The notes: a model not told the origin generated them from the sequence alone. Positions 10,501 to 19,357 are shown, numbered from the stretch's first letter. The stretch is DNA of 64,000 bases from Flagellimonas hadalis (GCF_007785775.2 NZ_VNIK02000003.1:214902-278901), one strand, 5' to 3'. Numbers and translations are program-made.

Positions 10501-10847
10501 AAGCTCGGGGACTATATGCAAAGCTAAAGAAGATATACCAAGAACGCTTGGAATATTACGCAGGCATTCCCTTGGATGAGCAATATGAAAAAATGGACGA
10601 CATCCTGGCCGATATGCAGGCCTACCGAAGGAACATTGATATATTGATAGAAAACCAGGATAGGGAACTGGCAGAATCCGAAACCTTGATCTTTAATGAG
10701 TACATTGACAAGTTCTCCCAATTTGTGGAAGGTGAGGATGAAGAAGATATGCTGGAGGGACCTTTGGGCATAGACCCCGACATGGAGGATTCCATTCCGC
10801 TGGACACCATCAGGCCAGTTGAGGAAGACTCAACAGTACAACAATAA
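7509..10847 (+). CDS. GT117/DUF2723 family membrane glycosyltransferase (protein O-mannosyltransferase-like)
   Basis: A 1112-residue integral membrane protein. The DUF2723 (CAZy GT117) domain is at the N terminus: after the first membrane helix comes GSFWDAGEYISTAAKLQVGH, whose acidic pair corresponds to the catalytic/ligand region of protein O-mannosyltransferase-like enzymes, then HPPGAPLL and many membrane helices to about residue 650. The C-terminal third is soluble and acidic, with TPR-like helices at about 940-1030 (LIEEKKIDKAKNVIDIAM). In Bacteroidota this family is thought to transfer the first sugar of the general protein O-glycan; the assignment here is by family only. Monocistronic, with a terminator just after the stop. 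Confidence 0.88.
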   Translation: MFEKNFRKWDTILGWASFAIAFIVYALTVEPTGSFWDAGEYISTAAKLQVGHPPGAPLLQMIGAFFSIFAFGDPSKIALMVNAVSIVSSAFTILFTFWTITNLTQKLITSNSPMSNSKAIAILGSGLVGALAFTFSDSFWFNAVETEVYAMASLIMALLLWLGLKWTDNLEDPRGHRWLLLICFVVGLTFGIQFMGFLAIPSIGLLYYFKKYKTTTVKYFLLANIIVVAVLILVYKFSLTYVLELFGWSEVFFINEIGLPFNSGSIIMGLLFVAAFYFGLRYTRKHNFYSGHLIIMCLMFLILGFSSWLMLPIRANAKTVVNENNPADARALLAYYNREQYPGVDSPIYGAYYSDSFAPSGEDRDDSPKYEKDLQLGKYVIVNKYKDAVPGPNEKHVGLLPRMWSDQHAENYMRYFGVLNFRIKSEYISNNELRDAVGQFKAAYAQGELDAEQYIRFLREFGEYIEVEPPTLGQNLRYMFEFQFGYMYMRYFMWNFVGKQNDVQGRYDDNGDWLSGIGFVDSLRLGSQENLPSDWTDNKGRNTYFFLPLLLGILGIVFQISRNPKQFWVLFIFFMFTGLAIQFYTNPYIFQPRERDYSLVGSFYIFCIWIGIGVFGLYEEFKKLLTPKIAAPAITTICLLAVPLLMASQNWDDHDRSDRYTAPSTAKAYLDSCKEDAGAILFTIGDNDTFPLWYIQEIENYRTDVRIVNTSLFATDWYIDQMKSKAYESDPIPSQLTHDKYRYGTRDAIYYQGITDSRWAIKDFMNWVGSDKPQTKFRHILESRGADLSAYPENNLDIVYYPTNKIRIPVNKQNVLESGLVKEKDSALIVDYIDIDLPQSALPKNRIMMLDLIANNDWKRPIYFSGGSFDSAEYIWMKDYLQMDGLVYKLVPIRTPNRNSFEMGRIDAELTYDIVKKWEWGNSGSDDIYHDPQTRSQGLSFRSNIARLMETLIEEKKIDKAKNVIDIAMTNMPVEHFGFYAFVEPFVDGYYKVGETEKARGLYAKLKKIYQERLEYYAGIPLDEQYEKMDDILADMQAYRRNIDILIENQDRELAESETLIFNEYIDKFSQFVEGEDEEDMLEGPLGIDPDMEDSIPLDTIRPVEEDSTVQQ

Positions 10848-10856
10848 CAATAAATA

Positions 10857-10884
10857 AAAAAGCGAGGTAAAAACCTCGCTTTTC
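10857..10884. terminator. Bidirectional intrinsic terminator
   Basis: Stem AGCGAGGT/ACCTCGCT (10861-10868 and 10873-10880) with an AAAA loop, flanked by A-rich and T-rich runs. It sits between the convergent GT117 and thioredoxin-fold genes and can serve both strands. Confidence 0.85.
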
Positions 10885-10887
10885 TTT

Positions 10888-11184
10888 TTAGATATATTCG
10901 TTCAAAATGCCTATCAGCGTATTGGCGTCCTGTTCGCCGCTCTGTCGCCAGACCATTTCACCTTTTTTGTAGATCATCAAGGTGGGCAATCCTTTTATCC
11001 GAAGGGCCTGTGAGAGCTCCTTGTTCTTGTCCACATCGATCTTTATCACTTTTCCCTTATCGCCAAGGGCAGCGGCCACATCACGCAGTACAGGGTGCAT
11101 CGAAGTGGACTGTTCGTTCCATTCCGCATAAAAGTCCAGCAGTACGGGGACCTTTACATCTATGAGTTCACCAAATTTGGACAT
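10888..11184 (-). CDS. Thioredoxin-fold protein lacking the active-site cysteines
   Basis: A 98-residue single-domain thioredoxin fold: VPVLLDFYAEW, then KVIKIDVDKN, then GLPTLMIYKKGE with the conserved cis-proline (Pro67). Where thioredoxins have WCGPC this protein reads WNEQS, so both redox cysteines are missing and disulfide reduction by the usual mechanism is excluded. A binding, chaperone or scaffold role is possible but not shown. An upstream ATG at 11244 would add 20 residues. I prefer 11184 because the added stretch would span a TATTTTTG promoter box at 11205-11212 and is atypical for the family. Confidence 0.85.
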   Translation of the reverse strand: MSKFGELIDVKVPVLLDFYAEWNEQSTSMHPVLRDVAAALGDKGKVIKIDVDKNKELSQALRIKGLPTLMIYKKGEMVWRQSGEQDANTLIGILNEYI

Positions 11185-11204
11185 GAATTCTAAAGGTTTA
11201 CGGT

Positions 11205-11212
11205 CAAAAATA
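11205..11212 (-). promoter_or_regulatory. Probable -7 promoter box of the thioredoxin-fold gene
   Basis: TATTTTTG on the minus strand matches TAnnTTTG and lies about 20 bp upstream of the preferred ATG. No clear TTG is found at the expected -33 spacing, so support is partial. Confidence 0.35.
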
Positions 11213-11413
11213 AGAAAAAATGTTAACGTTTTATATCCTGACATTGCTTTCCCTTCAAGTCCTTAGTTAAATTCACGTTAAACGTTACTCCCACAAACCA
11301 ATCCTAGGATTGCCTCTTCCTATCAAAACACCCAAAACCAAAATTCCTTCCCATTTATGTAACCTGTCCTTTTCAATGCCAGTCTATTTGAAAAAGCCGT
11401 AGTCAGGATAATC

Positions 11414-12502
11414 ATGAAAAACAGACACCAAACCAAAATCCTTGTACTTTCCCTAATCCTTATCTGTATGTCCATTCAGCCCAAGGCCTTTGGGCAGTCA
11501 CTGGAATCCAGTATTGATAGTGTATTGATGAAAAAATATGTGAGCAGTTCGCCCGGTGCGGTCGTCCTGGTCTCAAAAAAGGGCAAGCCAGTTTATCAAA
11601 AGGCCTTTGGCCTTTCCAATTTGGAATCCAAAACTCCAATGGTCACGAACAACGTGTTCCAACTAGGTTCCATTACAAAACAGTTTACCGCCATGGCCAT
11701 ATTGATGCTGGTCCAAGACAAAAAATTGGACCTCCATGACACGCTCAACAAGTTCCTCCCCGACTATCCTGACGGGAAGAGCATCACCATACACCACTTG
11801 CTCACACACACCTCAGGAATCAGGGATTTTACAAAGATCAAAGGACTGAACGATATTGCAACGGAAGAACTGAGTGCAAAGGAACTAGTGGATTTTTTTA
11901 AAGATGGGCCCAAAGACTTTCCTCCGGGAGAAAAATTTGAATATTGCAATGCTGGTTATATGCTGCTTGGATACATCATTGAACTGGTCAGTGGAAAAAG
12001 CTATGGGGATTTTGTGAAGGAAAACATCTTCGATAGATTGAAAATGGACAATTCGTATTATGCGAGCCATCAAAAAATCATACCAGACAGGGCGTGGGGC
12101 TACGACCAAAAGGACAGTACTTATGTGAACACCAGATATATAAGTTTTTCCATCCCCTATGCTGCGGGTTCGCTGATGTCAACCGTTGATGATATGCTGA
12201 AATGGCAAGAGGCCCTAAACAACAATGTCCTGATCAACGAGGAACTCACCAAAAAAGCATTCACGAACCACACTCTGAACAACGGGGAACAAATAGAATA
12301 TGGTTACGGATGGCACATCAAATCCTTGGATGGGGCTCTTAGCCATGAACACGGAGGTTCCATCTTTGGGTTTAAATCGATGGGAGTCTACTTGCCCGGT
12401 CAAGATGTATATGTGCTTGCCTTGACCAACTGCGGATGCAATTCACCCACCGAAATCACAAGAGAAATTGCCACAATGGCACTGGAGTATTTCAGAAAAT
12501 AA
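11414..12502 (+). CDS. Secreted serine hydrolase, beta-lactamase/PBP family
   Basis: 362 residues with a classical signal peptide (hydrophobic core ILVLSLILICMSI, probable cleavage after AFG). Catalytic motifs are SITK (Ser86/Lys89), YCN (177-179) and HGG near residue 320 (SHEHGGSIFG), the same fold as class C beta-lactamases, DD-peptidases and esterases. HLLTHTSGI is the usual second landmark. Periplasmic or secreted; substrate unknown. It stands alone on the plus strand between a minus-strand thioredoxin-fold gene and a convergent phosphoesterase. Confidence 0.9.
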   Translation: MKNRHQTKILVLSLILICMSIQPKAFGQSLESSIDSVLMKKYVSSSPGAVVLVSKKGKPVYQKAFGLSNLESKTPMVTNNVFQLGSITKQFTAMAILMLVQDKKLDLHDTLNKFLPDYPDGKSITIHHLLTHTSGIRDFTKIKGLNDIATEELSAKELVDFFKDGPKDFPPGEKFEYCNAGYMLLGYIIELVSGKSYGDFVKENIFDRLKMDNSYYASHQKIIPDRAWGYDQKDSTYVNTRYISFSIPYAAGSLMSTVDDMLKWQEALNNNVLINEELTKKAFTNHTLNNGEQIEYGYGWHIKSLDGALSHEHGGSIFGFKSMGVYLPGQDVYVLALTNCGCNSPTEITREIATMALEYFRK

Positions 12503-12532
12503 AAAATTACAGAACGATAGGGCAAAACAGTG

Positions 12533-13765
12533 TTATGCCAATCCTTTCTTCTTCAAGGTGATCACGGAAATTTCAGGCCAGATACCAAAACGCCCAGGAT
12601 AACCAATAAACCCGAAGCCGCGGTTCACGTTGATGAACTGTCCGAGTTCCTTATAAATGCCCGCCCAATACTTGTAGCGCCATTTCACAGGGCTCCACTT
12701 GATCCATCCGGGAATCTCCACCCCAAACTGCATGCCGTGGGTGTGTCCGCTCAAGGTCAGGTGGAAATGGTAGTCGTCATGGATCACCACATCTTCCCAA
12801 TGCGAGGGGTCGTGGCTCAACAATATCTTAAAATCGTCTTGGGAAATGGCTTCCTTCGCCTTTTGTAGGTCCCCAGCTTTTTTGAATCCGCCGCGGCCCC
12901 AATTTTCTACCCCAAGCAAGGCAATTTTCTGCCCGTTCTTCTCCAGGTATCGGCTGGAGTTCAAGATCAGGTCAAAGCCCATATCCTTCTGCAAATTCTT
13001 TAGGTTTTCCAGGTTTTTGGATTTGGCCTCTTCCGTGGGCCAGACGGCATAATCGCCATAATCGTGGTTGCCCAGAATGGAAAACTTGCCGTCCTTGGCC
13101 TCCAAGCGGGCAAAGACATCCTTCCAAGGTTCCATTTCGTTGGATCGGTTATTGACCATGTCTCCAGTGAAGAAAATCACATCGCTTTTTTGCTCATTAA
13201 TTAAGTCAACGCCATAGGCCACTTTGTTATAATCGTCAAAACTGCCACTGTGCACATCGGAAATCTGCGTGATCTGGTAATTGTGAAAAGCATCGGGCAG
13301 GTCATCGAACTCCAATTCGTACTTGAGCACCTGATAGTTGTATTTTCCTCGGTACATGCCATAGAGCAGGGCGCCGAAGGGCAAGGCCGCCAAGCCCAGC
13401 GCCAAACCACTGATGAACTTTCTGCGTGAAGGAAAATAGCTGGCATCGGGGTCGGACATCCCGACCAATTTGTTGTACCCAAACCCGAACAAACGAACCA
13501 CATCTTCCAACAAAAGGAAAAAACCTAAAACCAGTGCCAATAGAAAAAACGCCGCAAAGATGGTCCCGGCCACGGCCATGGTCCCTTTGAATCCATTACT
13601 GGGGTCGTAGCCCATGATCTTGATGGCCAAGAACAACAGTGCACCCAGAAACAAAATCCCATAGGCCCAATGCATCCAAGGACTCTTGAACAAAGTTCGA
13701 AAAGCCTGGAAACCGTATATGGTCAAAGCCACATAAATAAAGGCCAGAATGATAAATCGGGACAT
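12533..13765 (-). CDS. Membrane-anchored calcineurin-like metallophosphoesterase
   Basis: 410 residues. The first 100 carry about three membrane helices, and a further hydrophobic segment (FISGLALGLAALPFGALLY) precedes the catalytic domain. The metallophosphoesterase motifs follow in order: SDVHSG, GDMVNNR, GNHDYG, LSHDP and SGHTHG. The metal-binding set is complete, so it should be an active dinuclear metal phosphoesterase, probably facing the periplasm. It resembles the YkuE/YaeI-type phosphodiesterases; the substrate (phospholipid or nucleotide) cannot be told. Confidence 0.9.
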   Translation of the reverse strand: MSRFIILAFIYVALTIYGFQAFRTLFKSPWMHWAYGILFLGALLFLAIKIMGYDPSNGFKGTMAVAGTIFAAFFLLALVLGFFLLLEDVVRLFGFGYNKLVGMSDPDASYFPSRRKFISGLALGLAALPFGALLYGMYRGKYNYQVLKYELEFDDLPDAFHNYQITQISDVHSGSFDDYNKVAYGVDLINEQKSDVIFFTGDMVNNRSNEMEPWKDVFARLEAKDGKFSILGNHDYGDYAVWPTEEAKSKNLENLKNLQKDMGFDLILNSSRYLEKNGQKIALLGVENWGRGGFKKAGDLQKAKEAISQDDFKILLSHDPSHWEDVVIHDDYHFHLTLSGHTHGMQFGVEIPGWIKWSPVKWRYKYWAGIYKELGQFINVNRGFGFIGYPGRFGIWPEISVITLKKKGLA

Positions 13766-13820
13766 AGTCTATTTTTTGCAAAATTATGGGTAATCCACTA
13801 GAAAATAGGTCTTTTTAAAT

Positions 13821-14540
13821 TTATTTAACGGCCTGCACAATGCTCCGTACCATTTCCACATGGGTGGTCGCCACCCTATCCTCCGCCAAATGTTTGGCCG
13901 AATTCATGGGAATTTTCCCCGCAACGTCGAGCTGATTTCCAAAGGAAGTCCCTGAACAGTGGACGGCCCTCAGCCCTATTTTTTTGAACCCAACGGCATT
14001 GGAAGGAGAGACCCCTCCCCCGGCCATAATGGTCATGGAAGTCCCTTTTTGCCATTTTTCAAGTTGCTCCAATCCCTTTTCTGCGGAAGGATGTCCACCC
14101 GACGTGAGGATGGTATCTACCCCCATTCGTTCCAACTCCGCCAAAGAGGCAATGGGGTCTTGGACCCAATCAAAGGCGCGGTGGAAGGTAAAATGCATCG
14201 GTTGGGCAAGTTCCACCAATTGCCGCGTCCGTTCCACATCCACAGAAAAATCCTTCAGCAGCACTCCCGAGACCACCCCATCCACCCCCAGTTCCATGCA
14301 GGCCACGATGTCCGCTTTCATCACTTCAAACTCGACATCGGAATAGGTAAAATGACCGCTTCGTGGGCGGATGAGCACATGCACGGGAATCGTCAACCGT
14401 TTCCTCACCAATTGAATCAGGCCCATGGATGGGGTAATGCCCCCTACCCCGAGTTCGGAACAGAGTTCGATTCGGTCCGCTCCTGCCTTTTGTGCATTTA
14501 GGGCCGATTCCAACGAATTGGCACAAACTTCTACAAGCAT
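13821..14540 (-). CDS. cutC: Copper homeostasis protein CutC
   Basis: 239 residues, a TIM-barrel CutC: starts MLVEVCANSLESALNAQKAG, then GADRIELCSELGVGGITPS, IRPRSGHFTYSD, MHFTFHRAFDW and LTSGGHPSAEKG, all family landmarks. CutC is cytoplasmic and linked to copper tolerance, though its biochemical activity remains unclear. The frame stays open upstream to 15011, but that extension overlaps the divergent asparaginase gene and is unrelated to CutC; the ATG at 14540 gives the normal length. Divergent from 14581 with only 40 bp between starts. Confidence 0.95.
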   Translation of the reverse strand: MLVEVCANSLESALNAQKAGADRIELCSELGVGGITPSMGLIQLVRKRLTIPVHVLIRPRSGHFTYSDVEFEVMKADIVACMELGVDGVVSGVLLKDFSVDVERTRQLVELAQPMHFTFHRAFDWVQDPIASLAELERMGVDTILTSGGHPSAEKGLEQLEKWQKGTSMTIMAGGGVSPSNAVGFKKIGLRAVHCSGTSFGNQLDVAGKIPMNSAKHLAEDRVATTHVEMVRSIVQAVK

Positions 14541-14580
14541 ATTGCTATATTTATCCAGCTTAAAAATAAAGATCCCTTGC

Positions 14581-15579
14581 ATGAAACGACGCAATTTCCT
14601 TAAAAATTCCAGCTTAACGGCAGCCGGATTGGTTTCTGCCTCTGCCATGGTCGCCTGTAAAACGGAGACCAAACCCGAAGAAACCGTTGTGGCCCCCGCC
14701 CCAGTCAAACCCATCAAACCCATTGTGGTCTGCACTTGGAACTTTCTGAATGCCACCGACAAGGCCTGGCAAGTACTGAAATCGGGCGGAAGTTCCCTGG
14801 ATGCCGTGGAACAAGGGGTGATGGTGGAAGAGGCCGATGTGACCAACGAGACCGTGGGCAAGGGCGGCCGGCCAGATCGGGATGGGAACGTGACCTTGGA
14901 TGCCTGCATCATGGACAAGGACGGTAATTGCGGCTCCGTGGTCTGCATGCAGAACATTGCACATCCTGTATCCGTAGCAAGAAAAGTGATGGAAGAGACA
15001 CCACACATCATCTTGGCCGGAAAAGGCGCTGAAAAATTTGCCTACGAGCAAGGCTTCAAAAAAGAAAACCTGCTGACCGAAAGCACCCGAAAACAATACC
15101 AAGAATGGTTGAAAACCTCCAAATACGAGACCATCATCAACATAGAGAACCACGATACCATCGGCATGCTGGCCATTGACGAGAAAGGGGACATTGCCGG
15201 GGCCTGTACCACCAGTGGCATGGCCTACAAAATAGCAGGCCGTGTGGGCGATTCGCCCATCATCGGGGCAGGCCTTTTTGTGGACAACGAAGTGGGTGGG
15301 GCAACCGCTACGGGCGTCGGTGAAGAGGTCATCCGCACCGTGGGCAGCTTTTTGATCGTGGAACTGATGCGACAGGGCAAAAGTCCGCAAGAAGCCTGTG
15401 AGGAAGGCGTAAAGCGCATCATGCAAAAAAACAAGGACCGGAAGGATTTCCAGATTGGGTTTCTGGCCATCAACAAGAATGGGGAAACCGGAGGGTATTG
15501 TGTACATCCCGGTTTCACCTACCGCGAGTACAGCGAGAAGGGGCATGAGAACAAGGAGGTGACGAGTTTTTACAGTTAG
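14581..15579 (+). CDS. Glycosylasparaginase-like N-terminal nucleophile hydrolase (Tat/lipoprotein signal)
   Basis: 332 residues. The start carries a twin-arginine-type signal (MKRRNFLKNSSLTAAGL) ending in a possible lipobox (MVAC). The mature part is an Ntn-hydrolase of the glycosylasparaginase/isoaspartyl peptidase family. The nucleophile is expected at Thr193 in NHDTIG, where autocleavage would create alpha and beta chains. GRVGDSPIIGAG and TATGVGEEVIRTVG are the substrate-binding landmarks. It would cleave N4-(beta-N-acetylglucosaminyl)-L-asparagine from glycoprotein fragments, or isoaspartyl/asparaginyl bonds, in the periplasm. The ATG at 14581 is used because it begins the export signal; the frame is open further upstream. 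Confidence 0.9.
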   Translation: MKRRNFLKNSSLTAAGLVSASAMVACKTETKPEETVVAPAPVKPIKPIVVCTWNFLNATDKAWQVLKSGGSSLDAVEQGVMVEEADVTNETVGKGGRPDRDGNVTLDACIMDKDGNCGSVVCMQNIAHPVSVARKVMEETPHIILAGKGAEKFAYEQGFKKENLLTESTRKQYQEWLKTSKYETIINIENHDTIGMLAIDEKGDIAGACTTSGMAYKIAGRVGDSPIIGAGLFVDNEVGGATATGVGEEVIRTVGSFLIVELMRQGKSPQEACEEGVKRIMQKNKDRKDFQIGFLAINKNGETGGYCVHPGFTYREYSEKGHENKEVTSFYS

Positions 15580-15740
15580 ATGTTAGACCGCTTCGCTTCT
15601 AGATGAAAGAATCAAGACGTCTCTATTCTTGGCTCTATATTCTAGGTTCTTTTGAGCAGCAATTCGTACTTTTAATCCCCACCATTTTTTTGATGATTAT
15701 ACATTACTGATTGTTTATTGAACATTGATATTTGAACAAC

Positions 15741-18575
15741 ATGCCTGAACAAAAAAGACTTTTCCTTCTCGACGCCTACGCACTCATTTTCCGTGGCTAT
15801 TATGCCCTCATCAAAAATCCGAGGATCAATTCCAAGGGGATGGACACCTCCGCGATCATGGGTTTTATGAACTCCCTTTTTGATGTGATCAAGCGGGAAC
15901 AGCCCGACCATTTGGCCGTGGCCTTCGACAAGGGCGGCAGTGTGGAGCGCACCGAGCTTTTTGAAGCCTACAAGGCGAATCGGGACGAGACTCCCGATGC
16001 CATCCGCATAGCCGTGCCCTTCATCCAACAAATCCTGAAAGCAATGAAGATTCCCGTCGTGGAACTGGAAGGCTACGAGGCGGACGACCTCATCGGTACC
16101 TTGGCCAAGCAGGCCGAAAAGGAAAACTATAAGGTGTTCATGGTGACCCCCGACAAGGATTTTGGGCAGTTGGTGAGCGAGAACATCTTTATGTACCGCC
16201 CGGCCCGATTGGGCAACGGCATCGAGATCTGGGGAATTCCCGAAGTCAAAAAACGCTTTGGGGTGGAACGCCCCGAACAGGTGATCGATTACTTGGGGAT
16301 GATGGGCGATGCGAGTGACAACATTCCCGGACTGCCGGGGGTGGGCGACAAGACCGCCAAAAAGTTCCTTGCCGACTTCGGTTCCTTGGAAGGTTTGTTG
16401 AGCAATACGGACAAGCTTTCGGGCAAAATGAGGGAAAAAGTGGAAGAGAATGCCGAATTGGGCCGACTTTCACGAAAATTGGCCGAGATCAAGACCGATT
16501 GTGAGGTGACCTTCCACGCAGACGATTATGAAATGTGTCCGCCCGATTTCGAAGAAGTACAAAAAATCTTTGAAGAACTCGAATTCCGAAGGTTGAAGGA
16601 GCAATTCATCAAAATATTCTCTGGTGAGGCAGAGGCCGGAACACAGGTGACCAGTACGGAAACCGCAAAACAGGAAGCCAAGGTGGCGGGCAGCGGACAG
16701 TTTACCCTCTTTGGGGGCGACCCAACCGAGGCCCCAGCGACCATCAAGGATGTGAGCGGACGGAAGACCATTGCTGATGTTCCCCATTTTTATCAGACCG
16801 TTCAAACGGGTCTGGCCATGGAACTCTTCATGGAAACCTTGATGAAGCAACCTGCCGTGTGCTTCGACACGGAGACCACCTCCATCAACCCCTTGGAAGC
16901 GGAATTGGTGGGGATTGCTTTCAGTTGGTCGCCCGGCAAAGGGTTTTATGTGCCCTTTCCCGAAACCAGAAACGATGCCATGCCCTTGATCGAGAAGTTG
17001 CGTCCTTTCTTTGAATCGGAAAACGTTCAAAAAATCGGGCAAAACTTGAAATACGACATCAAGGTGATGCTCAATTATGGCGTGGATGTCAAAGGCACAT
17101 TGTTCGATACCATGTTGGCCCATTATCTCATCAACCCCGATATGCGGCACAACATGGACGTGCTCTCGGAAACTTACCTCAACTATACCCCGGTGTCCAT
17201 CACCGAACTGATCGGCAAAAAGGGCAAGAACCAGTTGAATATGCGGGATGTTCCTGTGGAAAAACAAACCGAATATGCCGTGGAGGATGCCGATGTGACC
17301 TATCAGTTGGCGCAGCATTTCGCGCCTGAACTGAAAGAGACGGGCACCGACAAATTGTTTGCGGACATCGAGGTTCCGTTGCTACGTGTTTTGGCAGATA
17401 TGGAACGGGAGGGCATCAACCTGAATGAGGATTATTTGAAAGAACTCTCGACAGCGCTCGAAACGGACATTGCGGAGTTGGAAAAGAAAATTTACGAACA
17501 GGCCGGAGAGCAGTTCAACATTGCTTCCCCCAAACAATTGGGCGACATCCTTTTTGACAAACTCAAACTGGTGGACAAGCCCAAAAAGACCAAAACAGGG
17601 CAATATTCCACGGCGGAAGATGTGCTTTCCTACCTTGCCAAGGACCATGAGATCATCCAAAATGTGTTGGATTACCGTGGATTGACCAAACTGAAAAGCA
17701 CCTATGTGGATGCCCTACCGAACGAGGTGCAAAAACACAGTGGCCGGGTACACACGGACTATATGCAAACGGTGGCCGCCACGGGCCGTTTGAGCAGCAA
17801 CAATCCCAATTTGCAGAACATCCCCATCCGCACGGAACGGGGGCGACAGGTGCGCAAGGCGTTTATTCCACGGGATGAAAACTATGTTTTGCTCGCAGCG
17901 GATTATTCCCAGATAGAGCTGCGAATCATTGCGGCTTTGAGCGAGGAGGACACCATGATTTCCGCATTCAAACACGGGGAGGACATCCACGCTTCCACGG
18001 CATCGAAAGTGTTCAATGTACCGATAGAAGAAGTGACCCGTGAACAACGGAGCAATGCCAAAACGGTGAACTTTGGGATCATTTACGGGGTATCGGCCTT
18101 TGGATTGAGCAACCAAACCGATTTGAGCCGCACCGAGGCCAAGGACCTTATCGATACCTATTACAAGACTTATCCCAAATTACGCAACTATATTAGCGAG
18201 CAGATTGATTTTGCCCGGGAGCATGGCTATGTGCAGACCATTTTGGGCCGAAGGAGGTATTTAAAGGACATCAATGCGGGGAACCAAGTGGTGCGCGGGG
18301 CCGCGGAGCGCAACGCGGTGAATGCACCCATACAGGGAAGTGCGGCGGACATCATCAAGATTGCGATGATCAACATCCATAAAAAACTTTCCGAAGGAAA
18401 ATACAAGACCAAAATGCTCTTGCAGGTGCACGATGAATTGGTGTTCGATTGCTACAAGCCCGAATTGGAGGACATGAAAAAACTCATCAAATCCGAAATG
18501 GAGAACGCTTACCAACTCTCTGTGCCCTTGGATGTGGAAGTTGGTGTGGGTGAGAATTGGTTGGAGGCGCATTAA
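15741..18575 (+). CDS. polA: DNA polymerase I
   Basis: 944 residues with all three domains. The 5'-3' exonuclease is at about 1-300 (LLDAYALIFRGYYALI; VTPDKDFGQLV; GDASDNIPGLPGVGDKTA). The 3'-5' exonuclease is at about 360-540 and intact (VCFDTETTSINP with the DxE pair; AVEDADVTYQL). The polymerase palm follows, with motif A DYSQIELRIIA, motif B RSNAKTVNFGIIYG and motif C VHDELVF. It fills gaps and removes primers in replication and repair. A TTG at 15732 is in frame, but the ATG at 15741 fits the family start (MPEQKRLFLLDAYAL). The 161 bp upstream contain only A/T-rich noncoding sequence. Confidence 0.97.
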   Translation: MPEQKRLFLLDAYALIFRGYYALIKNPRINSKGMDTSAIMGFMNSLFDVIKREQPDHLAVAFDKGGSVERTELFEAYKANRDETPDAIRIAVPFIQQILKAMKIPVVELEGYEADDLIGTLAKQAEKENYKVFMVTPDKDFGQLVSENIFMYRPARLGNGIEIWGIPEVKKRFGVERPEQVIDYLGMMGDASDNIPGLPGVGDKTAKKFLADFGSLEGLLSNTDKLSGKMREKVEENAELGRLSRKLAEIKTDCEVTFHADDYEMCPPDFEEVQKIFEELEFRRLKEQFIKIFSGEAEAGTQVTSTETAKQEAKVAGSGQFTLFGGDPTEAPATIKDVSGRKTIADVPHFYQTVQTGLAMELFMETLMKQPAVCFDTETTSINPLEAELVGIAFSWSPGKGFYVPFPETRNDAMPLIEKLRPFFESENVQKIGQNLKYDIKVMLNYGVDVKGTLFDTMLAHYLINPDMRHNMDVLSETYLNYTPVSITELIGKKGKNQLNMRDVPVEKQTEYAVEDADVTYQLAQHFAPELKETGTDKLFADIEVPLLRVLADMEREGINLNEDYLKELSTALETDIAELEKKIYEQAGEQFNIASPKQLGDILFDKLKLVDKPKKTKTGQYSTAEDVLSYLAKDHEIIQNVLDYRGLTKLKSTYVDALPNEVQKHSGRVHTDYMQTVAATGRLSSNNPNLQNIPIRTERGRQVRKAFIPRDENYVLLAADYSQIELRIIAALSEEDTMISAFKHGEDIHASTASKVFNVPIEEVTREQRSNAKTVNFGIIYGVSAFGLSNQTDLSRTEAKDLIDTYYKTYPKLRNYISEQIDFAREHGYVQTILGRRRYLKDINAGNQVVRGAAERNAVNAPIQGSAADIIKIAMINIHKKLSEGKYKTKMLLQVHDELVFDCYKPELEDMKKLIKSEMENAYQLSVPLDVEVGVGENWLEAH

Positions 18576-18614
18576 CTTCAATTCAATAATATAATGTAAC
18601 CAACGAAATCCAAA

Positions 18615-19247
18615 ATGACCAACATCTTCCTAAGAGCCAAACATTGGCAGTTATTCCTACTGATGATCGGGATTCCCCTCCTCTCTAAAATCTATATGTA
18701 TGCCCGCATCTGGATGTTTGAATCTTACTCAACTCCAGAAATGGTAACCGATGATATGGGGTTTACACAAGTCTTGGATGAAAAATTCATTCAGTTTGGC
18801 TGGTTCCCGGCCATCATGCTTTTGTTCTCTCTATTGGTTTTTGGTTGGTTATGGTCCTTGGCCATTGGATTACAAAAATGGGTGCCGACCGATGTAAAAA
18901 TGAAAACTTTAAGGTTCAAGGTATTTTTCTTCATCCCATTCATTGATATTTTGTTCATTATCAACTACATGACCGGAATTTTTATGTTTAATGGGACCGC
19001 TTTTTTGATGTACCTGGGGATTATTGACCCAGTTATGATACCCTTACACCTGTTTTCAATATTTTGTATTTTCCATACGCTCTATTTTGCTGCGAAAACC
19101 CTAAAAACTGTTGAATTCAAAAGAAAAGTCGGTCTTGGGGATTTTATAGGTGAATTTTTTCTTTTGTGGTTCTATTTTGTTGGAGTCTGGATCATTCAGC
19201 CAAGGGTGAACCAGTTATATGAAAAGAACAAAACTATAACCCATTAA
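18615..19247 (+). CDS. Unknown multi-pass membrane protein
   Basis: 210 residues with about five predicted membrane helices (LFLLMIGIPLLSKIYMYA; FPAIMLLFSLLVFGWLW; VFFFIPFIDILFIINYM; around 135-155; FFLLWFYFVGVWIIQP). I recognise no family. It follows polA by 39 bp, but there is no functional link. The sequence is more A/T-rich than polA. Comparable membrane proteins of unknown role are frequent in Flavobacteriaceae. Confidence 0.75.
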   Translation: MTNIFLRAKHWQLFLLMIGIPLLSKIYMYARIWMFESYSTPEMVTDDMGFTQVLDEKFIQFGWFPAIMLLFSLLVFGWLWSLAIGLQKWVPTDVKMKTLRFKVFFFIPFIDILFIINYMTGIFMFNGTAFLMYLGIIDPVMIPLHLFSIFCIFHTLYFAAKTLKTVEFKRKVGLGDFIGEFFLLWFYFVGVWIIQPRVNQLYEKNKTITH

Positions 19248-19357
19248 GAAAACCATTAAATACCCTTTCCTTTTTTTAACAATCAAAACCATCTACTGAC
19301 AGGCCTAAATTGACCTAACTTCCGAATAAAACATCGTCCCCATTTTCAAATTTCATT

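Noticed and set aside
14541-15011. N-terminal extension of CutC to 396 residues
   Set aside because: The added part overlaps the divergent asparaginase gene and is unrelated to CutC; the normal-length start at 14540 fits.
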